Assembly (NCBI RefSeq): GCF_963678635.1
Contig: NW_026971166.1
Coordinates: 1-64,000 of the forward strand
Source of the DNA: Symsagittifera roscoffensis
Lineage: Eukaryota; Xenacoelomorpha; Acoela; Convolutidae
Reading direction: 5' to 3'
DNA length: 64,000 nt
The position numbers and the translations under genes are program-made. Every line of letters begins with the position of its first letter. Position 1 is the stretch's first letter. Below, piece after piece: positions 1-7,699 of this stretch. The notes under the pieces are model-generated. The model was given only the letters and a program-made list of their open reading frames with translations, was not told the DNA's origin and did no database searches.

Positions 1-37
1 TCACTATTTTTTACCAATTTTACCTTTTTTTACCTAC

Positions 38-447
38 TGGAACCTGATCTAAACTACATTTTATAATTGGATAAATTGGATATTTTACCACTGTAAAATA
101 TTTAATATTAACCAATCATAATCCATCTAACTAACAACCCACTTTTTGGTAAGTGCTGGAATCACTTGTAATTTCAGCACCAGAGAGATTTGAATTTAAC
201 TTAGAAATTAGTTGCCTCTCCAAGAGAACTTCAGCAGTTGCAATAAGCCAGTATACACTAGATCTATTGAGCCTAGCAGAGACTAGTTAAACACCCTGAG
301 AATAGTAGATATAAGAATAAGATTAGGATCGGTATTAGACTAAGAAGTTGCACGAATCTATCCGGCCGAAAATAAGATAGCGTGACGAGCAGACGGTGTA
401 CCCTATCCGAAATTACTCTATGAGTTAACCACATCGGTCTTAACTCA
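38..447 (+). repeat. 5' LTR of copy A
   Basis: A 410-bp LTR starting TGGAACCTGATC and ending GGTCTTAACTCA. It is the same length as the LTRs at 35088-35497 and, inverted, 41423-41832 and 48093-48502. By eye it is roughly 95% identical to the copy A 3' LTR, but it shares most of its distinguishing variants with the minus-strand LTRs instead. The preceding bases are CTAC. Confidence 0.85.
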
Positions 448-449
448 TC

Positions 450-467
450 TGGTGCGACCATAAGTCT
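450..467 (+). promoter_or_regulatory. Candidate tRNA primer-binding site
   Basis: Two bases after the LTR the sequence reads TGGTGCGACCATAAG. It begins with the TGG that pairs with a tRNA 3' CCA, and continues into a stretch whose complement resembles an acceptor stem, T-stem and TTCGA-type loop with one mismatch. Position and form fit a minus-strand primer site. I could not assign the tRNA. Confidence 0.6.
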
Positions 468-1412
468 CGATTAAGACCTTAATAGCTTAGAATTAACCAA
501 ATATAGAATAGAATTTAGACAAAACATTTTCAAAATGTTACACAATAATAATTTAAATGAAATGTCTCTACGACTCAATAGATCAGAGCCGATATTCCGA
601 ACAATACTAGAACTACCCGGTATTGGAAGAAGACCTCGGACAAGAGACGATATACGAATACGTAGAAACTTACCATTTAGTTTTATGGTTGTACGGCAAA
701 AGCCAACACAAACTTTTATATTTAGAATCTTATTAGCAATGAATTTAGATTTTCATTTGCAAACATAAAATTTTGAAGTAAATCTTCATGATCATTTCAG
801 GCGCTAAACAAAATTATTAATGTACAATAACGATTGATAAAAAGATCTCAGATCGTTTTTTAATTTCTGCAGTATTATATAAAACATATTTGAAAAATAT
901 TTATTGAAAATAAAAACAAAAAGTAGTAGCATGACAATGAATTGTAAGTAATCATAAATCATCCTGTTGTTCCAGCTTTATCACCTAAACATAACAGCAA
1001 CCATAAGCTCACTAATATCATTAAAAAACTGAACCTTTTTATTAAATAAATTTAAACCATTTTAAACTTAAATTCACTTAATTTTAAAAATCAGATCATC
1101 AAGGCTTATCCTTGGATCTTAATAAATTTTCTATCTCACTAAATTTAAAACCTGATAATCAAGGCCTATCCTTGGATCAAAAAGAACAATTTTGTTCTCC
1201 CCCACCCACTTAGCAAGTGTCTAACGACCTCAAACGTCGATTCACTATCCAACCTTTCCAAAAGACCCAGGACTAATAGAAATTTTTCAATAAAACTAAC
1301 CATTCAAATTAAGATAAACAGTGAAGAACTTCGGTTATTCATCCTTCACTTGAACCCTCCTCTTACCAGACCCAGGAGACATCTAAGACTTAGTACGTTT
1401 AAAAAAGTTTCT
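468..1412 (+). other. Retroelement leader, first part
   Basis: This stretch lies between the primer site and the Polinton insertion and resumes at 18257. It holds one small open frame, 535-768 (77 codons, ATG start), with basic, Arg-rich character and no recognised family; the other copy's leader lies outside the window, so its coding status cannot be tested. A 25-base direct repeat (1094-1118 and 1154-1178, two mismatches) contains an AAGG/CCTT mini-hairpin in each copy. A consensus-like splice donor lies at 944-949. Confidence 0.5.
944..949 (+). promoter_or_regulatory. Candidate leader splice donor
   Basis: GTAAGT followed by AA matches the 5' splice consensus. The downstream genes (the peptide at 27755, ORF3, env) need a subgenomic mRNA. 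A plausible acceptor, ...TATCCACAG, ends at 27730 and a similar ...TTCACAG lies at the equivalent place in copy B. Joining the two is inference. Confidence 0.3.
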
Positions 1413-1418
1413 AACGAA
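1413..1418. repeat. Target-site duplication, left (AACGAA)
   Basis: AACGAA immediately precedes the AGTAGTATTG terminus. The identical six bases follow the opposite terminus at 18251-18256. A 6-bp duplication is the Polinton/Maverick integration signature. Confidence 0.93.
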
Positions 1419-1948
1419 AGTAGTATTGTATCGTGTCCCGGATCCTAAGGGGGGGGGGGGTCCTTCCTAAGGGGGGGGGGGGGGGGGTCCTCACGTAAAG
1501 CAAAATCCTAGGAAAGGGGTCCTTAATTTTTTGGAGGACCCTCATCCTAGGATTTTGTAAACGAAAGAGATTTTCCACCCAAAAAGCAGAAGACCCCCTA
1601 CTTAGGATCTTGCTAAGTTTAGCTTAACAACAAGGGACACGATACAAAAATCTTTCTAATTCCAAATTTTGGGGTCCTAATTATTGGTCCTGATTAATTA
1701 TATGAATCATATTAATTGTTATGCTTGTTTAGGGTAAATGAACTTTCGACCTAGTTGAAATTTGTTAGTGAACGGGGAATTGACTTTTATGGTATATAAT
1801 AAAAATTCGCCGGCCATTTTGGCAGCGTAGCTTAACTGTTGGCAGCAGTAAACTAATTCCTTAACTTGACCTAAATTTTATGGTGAAAAGGCAGTAAATT
1901 GAAATTACTCTCAAAAGGCGGCGGCCGTTTCTGGGCAAAATATACCAA
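1419..1948 (+). promoter_or_regulatory. Terminal non-coding region with branched hairpin, left
   Basis: Perfect self-complementary stems nest here: a 14-bp outer stem (1426-1439 with 1634-1647), a 9-bp stem (1441-1449 with 1601-1609), a 13-bp stem (1501-1513 with 1545-1557) enclosing a 7-bp stem (1517-1523 with 1535-1541), and a small GCTAAGTTTAGC side arm (1612-1623). Two G-runs (1449-1460 and 1471-1487) lie between stems. The remaining 300 bp up to the first gene presumably holds its promoter; I saw no clear TATA box. Confidence 0.65.
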
Positions 1949-2518
1949 ATGATAAAATTGTCAAATTTTGAAATAAGAAAAATGAAATTAGAGGGAACTT
2001 GGTGTACTGAAGATATTGATAATGAACATTTACAATTAAGAGTGTTTTCAACCGCAGAAAAAAACTCATTTTTCAAATTATGTAATGAACGCTACGTCGT
2101 CTTCCTCGAAAGGGCAAAGGAAATTTCAAAGAAAGAATACGAGTTGATTTTCAAAGAACAATTTTATTTGAGTGAGCTTCAACAAATCTCTTGGTGCATT
2201 TCTACAAAACAAAAGTATGGCACTGTGAGCGATTTGAATATTGCTGATTATGAAAACGTTTTCGACTATTCGTTTGACTTTAACTCATTATGGGTTGATA
2301 AAGACTTGGAGAGAAAAATCCGTCTATGTTTCAACAAGCTATCAAAATACAAAAAACTTCCGGTGGTTTATTTAATTATTTACCACCGTTATCTTAATGA
2401 GTCTAAATGGTATTTGCAAGGTCACTTTTATTTCCACTGGCTTGAAATTCAGCAGGTTGGAGAGGTGTTGGAAAAAATAAATAATGAAATTGCAAAAAAG
2501 CAGAGTAACTCCTATTGA
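1949..2518 (+). CDS. Conserved element protein, unknown function (189 aa)
   Basis: An ATG-started frame of 189 codons, the outermost gene of the left arm, repeated intact at 17164-17733. The protein is rich in aromatic and charged residues, has no signal peptide or membrane segment, and shows a C-terminal aromatic cluster (WYLQGHFYFHWLEI). I recognise no family. Its last 35 bases overlap the next gene in another frame, part of a chain of overlapping genes on this strand. The near-identical duplicate is consistent with selection or recent conversion but does not prove expression. Confidence 0.72.
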   Translation: MIKLSNFEIRKMKLEGTWCTEDIDNEHLQLRVFSTAEKNSFFKLCNERYVVFLERAKEISKKEYELIFKEQFYLSELQQISWCISTKQKYGTVSDLNIADYENVFDYSFDFNSLWVDKDLERKIRLCFNKLSKYKKLPVVYLIIYHRYLNESKWYLQGHFYFHWLEIQQVGEVLEKINNEIAKKQSNSY

Positions 2519-2918
2519 TTTGAAAATAATTCACGAAATTTATACGTCTTTGAAACAAACTTATCCTGATAATTCTAACCGACGCAACTATTTTCTAGCT
2601 GCATGTTCTCTGTTTTTTGTTAGTTCTGATAACCTTAACTACGACATTTTAATTAAGTTGAGACCTTATGGTGGCTTGATTGGTATTGATAACTCTTCCT
2701 TGGACAAATATTTGAAAAATTCCAAAATTTTACGATTGCACGCTATTTTGCACGATGCGGCCGGATTTATACACGAATTTTATCAACAGGGTCCCACGTA
2801 CTGTTACATGTTGCCCTGGAACTGTAACAACAGCTTATTGGGACATTTGAGTGGAATAGCGTTCTGCCTTTTCATTAAGTTGAAAAAACCAGAAGTTTAT
2901 CATTTACTAGAATGCTAG
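2484..2918 (+). CDS. Conserved element protein, unknown function (144 aa)
   Basis: A 144-codon frame starting at an ATG inside the preceding gene and ending 7 bases into the following one. A second intact copy is at 16764-17198. It has a predicted helical N-terminus, a central segment with several His residues (LHAILHDAAGFIHEF) and a hydrophobic Cys-containing C-terminal stretch (LLGHLSGIAFCLFIKL) that could be a buried helix or membrane-associated. I recognise no family and no catalytic motif is evident. The tight overlap with both neighbours suggests translation from a shared transcript. Confidence 0.7.
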   Translation: MKLQKSRVTPIDLKIIHEIYTSLKQTYPDNSNRRNYFLAACSLFFVSSDNLNYDILIKLRPYGGLIGIDNSSLDKYLKNSKILRLHAILHDAAGFIHEFYQQGPTYCYMLPWNCNNSLLGHLSGIAFCLFIKLKKPEVYHLLEC

Positions 2919-3481
2919 GCGAGAGATCAGTTGTGCTTGACGTGGAAGGCTTTCGTTACAAGAAAAACGCCTTTGTGGTTAAAGAATTAGCAATAACAAC
3001 TTCAGACTACAGCGATCGACTCATTTTCCTACCTCCAGTGAATTTCAATATACTACCAAAGCTTGAACAAAAAGCTTACAACTGGTTAACTAATTATTTA
3101 CACGGTCTCCATTGGGAAAACGGTGATTATCTTTATATAAACTTGAATCAAATACTTCAGAGTTTTGTGCTGAGAAATCCTGGTGCCGTTTTTTACGCTA
3201 AAGGAAAAGAAAAGACAGAATTTTTGGCCAAGTACTTGGACCGAAAGATTGAAAACCTAGATGATTTGGGCTGTCCTCGGGTTGAAAACTTATATTTTAA
3301 AAATTATCCAAGTTGCAATAAACATATTCCACATTACAACTCCAGGAATCATTGTGGCTTGAAGAAAACCAAGGTTTTTTATGATTGGTTGAAAAATGAA
3401 CAACAGCGAGAGATCAGCGAAAGTGGAGACATACCTATCACAAAATTCAATGCTTTGTGCGTGGATGACTCCAGAGGGTGA
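2912..3481 (+). CDS. RNase H-fold (DEDD exonuclease/Maelstrom-like) protein candidate (189 aa)
   Basis: The N-terminus reads VVLDVEGFRYKKNAFVVKEL, giving the D-x-E at the end of the first strand that is typical of DEDD exonucleases (D10, E12). The C-terminal part has a Cys/His cluster (SCNKHIPHYNSRNHC followed by GLKKTKVFYDWL), which replaces the usual H-x4-D site and recalls the zinc-binding ECHC version of this fold seen in Maelstrom-type domains. Such single-domain proteins recur in Polinton-like elements of invertebrates. A nuclease or RNA-binding role is inference. It overlaps both neighbouring genes. The right copy (16201-16770) differs at two residues. Confidence 0.65.
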   Translation: MLGERSVVLDVEGFRYKKNAFVVKELAITTSDYSDRLIFLPPVNFNILPKLEQKAYNWLTNYLHGLHWENGDYLYINLNQILQSFVLRNPGAVFYAKGKEKTEFLAKYLDRKIENLDDLGCPRVENLYFKNYPSCNKHIPHYNSRNHCGLKKTKVFYDWLKNEQQREISESGDIPITKFNALCVDDSRG

Positions 3482-3737
3482 TATTAAAATTTCATTAACG
3501 AGAATAGAGCGTATTGATTGCAGTGGCCAAATTGTTCAGAGGAAGGAGCAAATAATAATTTCCGAAGAAGAGTTGTCTACGTTGAAGAGGTTTTTTCCAG
3601 TTATTGATCAATTTGTATACTTCCAGAGATTCAAGTTTATCAGAAATGTTAGCCAGCAAGCGAGGAGTATGTCTTCCCGAACTAGTCTTAGTACCCAAAC
3701 GTCAGCCAGGAGTTCAGATGGATCTAAACAGCAGTGA
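3396..3737 (+). CDS. Small unknown protein with Ser/Thr-rich tail (113 aa)
   Basis: A frame of 113 codons whose ATG lies within the preceding gene and whose 3' third overlaps the next one. The first 75 residues are mixed alpha/beta in character; the tail is Ser/Thr/Gln-rich (SMSSRTSLSTQTSARSSD) and probably disordered. No family recognised. The duplicate at 15945-16286 is identical in protein sequence. Overlap on both sides makes a chance frame possible, but its length and place in the gene chain favour a gene. Confidence 0.5.
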   Translation: MNNSERSAKVETYLSQNSMLCAWMTPEGDIKISLTRIERIDCSGQIVQRKEQIIISEEELSTLKRFFPVIDQFVYFQRFKFIRNVSQQARSMSSRTSLSTQTSARSSDGSKQQ

Positions 3738-3900
3738 ATTGCCAGATGAGATTAAGACGATTGTGAAAGAGGATACTGTGAAGAAAATAATGTACTGCAA
3801 AAAAACCGCAAATATCCCAGCAAACTTTGTTTTAGAAATGCATGACATAAATGATAGAGATTTCACACGTTATGAAATTTTTTACTGTTCTCAAAAGTAA
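3646..3900 (+). CDS. Small unknown protein (84 aa)
   Basis: I start this at ATG 3646; the open frame extends upstream to 3604 without an ATG. The product is 84 residues with a Pro-containing N-terminus and a C-terminal half alternating hydrophobic and charged residues (ANFVLEMHDINDRDFTRYEI), which looks like a small folded domain. It overlaps the previous gene by 92 bases. The right-arm copy (15782-16036) changes one Cys to Tyr. No family recognised. Confidence 0.5.
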   Translation: MLASKRGVCLPELVLVPKRQPGVQMDLNSSELPDEIKTIVKEDTVKKIMYCKKTANIPANFVLEMHDINDRDFTRYEIFYCSQK

Positions 3901-3972
3901 TTTAATTTTTTACAAGCTTCATTCGCAGAGAGAAAAAGTCTAACGCAGTCTGTAGAATAAATAGTTTCTCAA

Positions 3973-4257
3973 ATGTCAGAAGCAACAACAGCAGTAGATG
4001 AACCTGACGCAACATTAGTAACAGAGTTTGTTTATAACGAGACAAACAGTGAAAAAAAATCATGGAAGTTTTGTAACAATGTAACTTTGCCAAGGTCTGA
4101 AGTAGTTTTTGTTGCGCAAATGGTAGTAATTCTAATTTTACTAACTTTCTGCATTCTCAAACTTTCTTTCACTAAATTAAGTTGCGAAGAAACGTCAGTT
4201 TGGTTCTCGATTTTATCAGGCTTGGTTGGTTACGTACTACCAAACCCAAGAATATGA
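3973..4257 (+). CDS. Small membrane protein upstream of the ATPase (94 aa)
   Basis: An acidic N-terminus of about 40 residues is followed by one clear transmembrane helix (VVFVAQMVVILILLTFCIL, about residues 46-65) and a second hydrophobic segment ending in SGLVGYVLPNP. A short two-helix protein ending in a GY-LPNP-like motif directly before the packaging ATPase is a pattern I associate with F54H12-type Polinton elements; it may be a virion membrane protein. The stop overlaps the ATPase start as ATGA (4254-4257), which suggests coupled translation. The identical duplicate is at 15425-15709. Confidence 0.7.
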   Translation: MSEATTAVDEPDATLVTEFVYNETNSEKKSWKFCNNVTLPRSEVVFVAQMVVILILLTFCILKLSFTKLSCEETSVWFSILSGLVGYVLPNPRI

Positions 4258-4955
4258 ATAAAGTGATTGATACTTCGACAAGAATTTTTATGGCGATAGT
4301 GGGACCTTCAGGATCCGGGAAAACTGAGTTAATTTTGAAACTTCTGATGGGAAATACTTTCTACCCTAAATTTGGAACCGTTCTATATCTTTACAAAGAG
4401 ATGCAACCTGCATTCTCAGAAAAAGTGTCTTCTCGCGAAGTGAATATGGAGTTCATGAAATTCGACGGATTCGAATCTGTGAGAAAATTAGAAAATGTTC
4501 TTCTAGTTTTCGATGATTCATGTGAAGACATCTATAATGACAAGGAATTTGTTAGGTTAGCGACAGCGGGTAGACATAGAGGGATAGATGTAATATATGT
4601 TAAGCATAACTTGTTTCAACAAAGTCGATGGTCGCGTACGATTGATTTGAACACTTCACACATCATTCTGTTCAAATCGCCTCGCGACGTTCAGCAACTA
4701 GATCTATTAGGAAGACAATTGAATGTATCAAAATTTTTGAGAAACTGTTACGAATTAGCTACCAGAGACTCTTTTGGACATCTTCTAATCGACTTGGACC
4801 CCCGTACATCAGATTGTTTGAGATATTGTTCAAATATCACACCACCTGGGCCAACAGTTTTTTATTTACCCTTATCTGAAGCAGAAACTACTCCAATCAC
4901 AAATGAAAAAGAAAAACTTATCTATTCTGCGGCATATGGTACAACTGAAACCTGA
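4254..4955 (+). CDS. Genome-packaging ATPase, FtsK/HerA (A32-like) type (233 aa)
   Basis: Walker A is GPSGSGKT at residues 17-24, Walker B is LLVFDD at 83-88, and a sensor-type Asn/His region follows (HIILFKSPRD). Size and motif spacing fit the compact DNA-packaging ATPases of Polintons, adintoviruses and virophages, which translocate the genome into preformed capsids. I start at ATG 4254, which overlaps the stop of the membrane protein, rather than the non-ATG extension from 4182. The end overlaps the next gene by 53 bases. The right-arm copy is broken by a 2-base insertion, so this is the only intact ATPase. Confidence 0.88.
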   Translation: MNKVIDTSTRIFMAIVGPSGSGKTELILKLLMGNTFYPKFGTVLYLYKEMQPAFSEKVSSREVNMEFMKFDGFESVRKLENVLLVFDDSCEDIYNDKEFVRLATAGRHRGIDVIYVKHNLFQQSRWSRTIDLNTSHIILFKSPRDVQQLDLLGRQLNVSKFLRNCYELATRDSFGHLLIDLDPRTSDCLRYCSNITPPGPTVFYLPLSEAETTPITNEKEKLIYSAAYGTTET

Positions 4956-5208
4956 CCAGCTAAGAAGATTAATTAGAAAAACTTCAAATCGTGAGATCAT
5001 AACACTTGTTTGTGAATGTTTGCTCAATGTAGTCAATGGAAACGTACCCGTTAAAATCGCAAACATCGAACGATTCGAGACAGCATACAAATACTTATTA
5101 ACTCCAAAAACCAGTGTTGTCAAAAAACGTGCGATTATTTTGAGTAAAGAAGGCTTCCATTTAGTTCGACAAATACTTTATTTTTGTTACAAGTACCTCA
5201 CAACTTAA
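4903..5208 (+). CDS. Small basic conserved element protein (101 aa)
   Basis: A Lys/Arg-rich protein with helical leucine patterning (QLRRLIRKTSNREIITLVCE), a central VVNGNVPV turn and a KKRAIILSKEGFHLVRQIL C-terminus. Small basic proteins with this order (helix, LNGN-P turn, basic patch, G-F near the end) are recurrent neighbours of the ATPase and capsid genes in invertebrate F54H12-type elements. A nucleic-acid or virion-core role is inference. The stop and the next start share one base (TAATG, 5206-5210), typical of reinitiation. The identical copy is at 14472-14777. Confidence 0.65.
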   Translation: MKKKNLSILRHMVQLKPDQLRRLIRKTSNREIITLVCECLLNVVNGNVPVKIANIERFETAYKYLLTPKTSVVKKRAIILSKEGFHLVRQILYFCYKYLTT

Positions 5209-5951
5209 TGATGACTGCTGAAGAATTCATTCTAATTCCGAAACATTTATATGTTAAAGAGCAGCCACATGCTGCACGTGTTCTTCATGATAATAATATT
5301 AAACATAAAAATGCTCAACTGTCCTATCTTAACCGGCTTAGACCCCAATTACCTCCACAAACTAGTAAGACTACTGCAACGAAGGAAACATTTACGGATA
5401 ATGTTGAGCCCCAACAAGAACAGCTTAAACTGTTAACGGACGATGAAGAAGTACCGGTCGAACGTGTTAAAGACGAAAAACTAGAAGAGAAACACAATAG
5501 ACAGACCGAAAGCATTTTAGGACAGTTACAAGTTTTAGAAGACAAAAAATTTGTTAGAGCAAAAACCGTACTTGAAATTATAGAAAATTCAGAAAGAGTA
5601 ACCATAAACCATGACAATGAGGTGATATATGTAGATAAAGTACCAACAGGACTTAAAGCTACAATATTTTTATACGACATACAACAACCAACGAAAAAAC
5701 TACACAATCCGGCGTTCATTAACATTTTAACTGCTCTCAACTTGAATGAAAACCTGGTAATAAATCGAAATGCCAAACACGCGGTTCAGTCAGCGTCTTT
5801 TAACGCTCAAGAGAAACGAGAACCCGGACCCTCAAGAACCCGCTCAACATCGCCCACTTGGCAGGAAAAAAGTAGTGCAAACCTTAAGAGAAGTAAAAAA
5901 CACAAACGCTACGCTCCTCGGGAACGCCTCCCGTTCTGTAATTTCAAGTGA
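5208..5951 (+). pseudogene. Truncated copy of the 286-aa acidic/basic structural-type protein
   Basis: Identical to the first 233 codons of the gene at 13612-14472, then diverted at 5908 into unrelated sequence for about 14 codons before a stop. It therefore lacks the Lys-rich C-terminal tail. The break coincides with the end of the left inverted repeat, so the duplication event truncated it. A shortened protein could still be made, since most of the conserved body is present. Confidence 0.75.
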
Positions 5952-5973
5952 AATTTTTTTTTTTTCAAAATAA
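5770..5973 (+). pseudogene. 5' remnant of the integrase gene
   Basis: The first 46 codons match the integrase at 12690-13910, then the frame runs into foreign sequence and stops. Only the basic N-terminal extension is present; no catalytic residue is included. It marks where the left arm duplication ended. Confidence 0.8.
5907..5933 (+). repeat. 27-bp GC-rich inverted repeat, left copy
   Basis: A perfect reverse complement of 9428-9454. It begins with the last two bases of the left terminal repeat, so the arm junction lies within it. The composition (mostly G/C) contrasts strongly with the AT-rich element. Confidence 0.8.
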
Positions 5974-7054
5974 AGGAAAACCTCAAACTTTTTATGTTGT
6001 GAAAAAAGGAAAAGTAATGTTTAAAAAAGTGTCTTTTAAATCTATCAACAAAAAAACCAGTAAGTTTTGTGGGACCTCGAGCACAGTTCTACTGGTCAAG
6101 TTCGAAATTTAAAAAACATAATTTTTTAACTTCTTTTTTCCTTCATTTTTAGCTTGAATTATTCGTTCGTTTTAAATTCAAGTGAATGTGGTTTGAAATT
6201 TTTAGGAGCTATCTGATACGTAATTAGGACAAGCGTAGAAATTCAAAAAAAAAAAACAATTATAGCCCAATCAATGAGAGTAGACGCCTGAAAAGTTGTG
6301 ATTTTTTGAGAAAATCTGATTTTTGTGAAAATATTGAAAAAAAAAATTGGGAAAAAATTTTTTTTCTCTCCAAATCCATTGAAACTACCCTCAATCAATT
6401 TGCCATGAATTTCTGAGCAGGGTTAAGGGTCATGTTCATTTTTCGAAAAAAAAACATAATTTTTTTTTTTTTCACATTTTTACCAAAAAATTGTCCGTTT
6501 TTCACCCAAAACATGTATATGAATGTAATATAATGCAGATTTATGGCTTAAAACACTCTCTGTTACTTTGCGTAAGACCTGGCTAACCCCACCGGGCACA
6601 AAGTATGATGAGAGAGAGAGGACAGAGAGTGTTTGATAAAAAAGCCAAATAAATATGGTTGGACTACCAACAAGAAAATGTTGGACCCTTCCATATTTAT
6701 CTTTCTTTTGAAAAGAAAGCAATATCCCGAAAAGGATATTCCAAATGGGGTTCACTAGTGAGCAAGTGTATTTATCTCTCTCTCTCTCTCTCTCTCTCTC
6801 ATTCTTTCTCAAACAACAATTTTAGCGTAAAATTATTCTCGATTTCTGATTTTTTTCTAGTTTTTCTCTAAGATTTTGCTGAAAACTTTACGGGGCAAAC
6901 TTTAATTGATCTATTAAGCAAAATAAAAACTGAGACAAAAACTATACACACAGTAATGTTAAAACAGCTTAGAAATCAAATCAAACAAAAATGAAAATAT
7001 AAAACCTTGGAATAATATTTGAAACAAAAGAAGGAAAGTTTTTTGTTTAAGTTA
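5974..7054. other. Non-coding unique region with A/T runs and (CT)n
   Basis: About 1.1 kb with no credible gene. It holds A- and T-homopolymers, a (CT)n microsatellite at about 6775-6800 with GA-rich tracts near 6612-6630, and small perfect hairpins (CTTTCTTTTGAAAAGAAAG and ATATCC-CGAAAA-GGATAT near 6700-6745). A regulatory or replication-origin role cannot be shown. Confidence 0.5.
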
Positions 7055-7699
7055 TTAGAAACCTCGAAACTGTAGTTTTCTCTTTTTTGGCGCATAGCAA
7101 GCTGCATTTGGAGGAGTGCCTTGAATGAGATCTGGGGTGACTAGATCAATTGTCTCCGCACTAGATGAAACCCGAGCATCCGAATAGGAAGTTGATTGTT
7201 CTGGAGTTGAAACTGGTCCCCTAACAAACGACTCGGGAGACATTGCTGTCGGAATATCCCAGTACGCTTCGCGCTCTGCATAGTCACGAATACATCCCTC
7301 CTGATTTTCATACAACGGCATTGACTCGCAGTCATACGCGAAGAGAATTTTTCTTGGAGACTGCTCGAGCGAGGTTGTGTCGTTTATCTCCGTCTTTTCT
7401 AATGCCGGATAGCTCTCGTGAATAGTGCAACTCTCGTACATTCGTTTTCGATTCTGTCTAAGTAGATCGATGTGATCAAGGAGGTAGTTTGGTAGCATGA
7501 TATGACTTTTTGTAGTCCATTCCTCGTTTTGATTCTCGTCGTTTTTTCGGGGAGCCAAGTCATTGAACGGACTTGCTGTAGACGGAGAGACTCTCTCTTT
7601 CTGTTGATGGATGACTGCAATCGACTCTCTCGTGTATGTTTGGTAGATAATGGTTCTTTCTCGATCAGACACTGAGATTATTTGTAAAGGACTAGTCAT
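7055..7699 (-). CDS. Unknown protein with nuclear-localisation-like C-terminus (214 aa)
   Basis: An ATG-started frame, the only minus-strand gene between the left arm and the capsid block. The sequence is Ser/Thr/Pro-rich and mostly disorder-like, with a more ordered centre (KSHIMLPNYLLDHIDLLRQN). It ends with a short basic signal, PKKRKL (about residues 204-209), resembling a classical nuclear import signal. No membrane segment or catalytic motif. It is transcribed divergently from the PC4-like gene across a 626-bp gap, which fits an early regulatory or replication protein, but that is inference. Confidence 0.6.
   Translation of the reverse strand: MTSPLQIISVSDRERTIIYQTYTRESIAVIHQQKERVSPSTASPFNDLAPRKNDENQNEEWTTKSHIMLPNYLLDHIDLLRQNRKRMYESCTIHESYPALEKTEINDTTSLEQSPRKILFAYDCESMPLYENQEGCIRDYAEREAYWDIPTAMSPESFVRGPVSTPEQSTSYSDARVSSSAETIDLVTPDLIQGTPPNAACYAPKKRKLQFRGF

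Larger units (their letters stand above)
1419..5908 (+). repeat. Left long terminal inverted repeat (4,490 bp)
   Basis: Reverse complement of 13772-18250. The differences I found are few: two G-runs (12 and 17 here, 8 and 8 on the right), a 2-base indel in the ATPase gene, three substitutions that change an amino acid (at 3022, 3355 and 3794, by translation) and at least one silent one. Homology stops at 5908 inside a GC-rich 27-mer. The end cuts off the integrase gene and the gene upstream of it, so the left arm is a truncated duplicate of the right arm's gene block. Confidence 0.92.

Noticed and set aside
273-461. Minus-strand open frame across the 5' LTR end
   Set aside because: It lies antisense to the LTR and primer-binding site and is not preserved as a frame in the other LTR copies; treated as a shadow.
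1094-1178. CRISPR-like repeat array
   Set aside because: Only two repeat copies in a eukaryotic retroelement leader; no array and no cas genes anywhere in the window.
5324-5776. 150-codon minus-strand frame, mirrored at 13904-14356
   Set aside because: An exact antisense shadow of the conserved 286-aa gene; Ser/Leu-rich translation typical of a complementary frame.
6480-6812. 110-codon frame across the microsatellite region
   Set aside because: Its length depends on the (CT)n repeat and homopolymers; low-complexity translation and no duplicate to support it.
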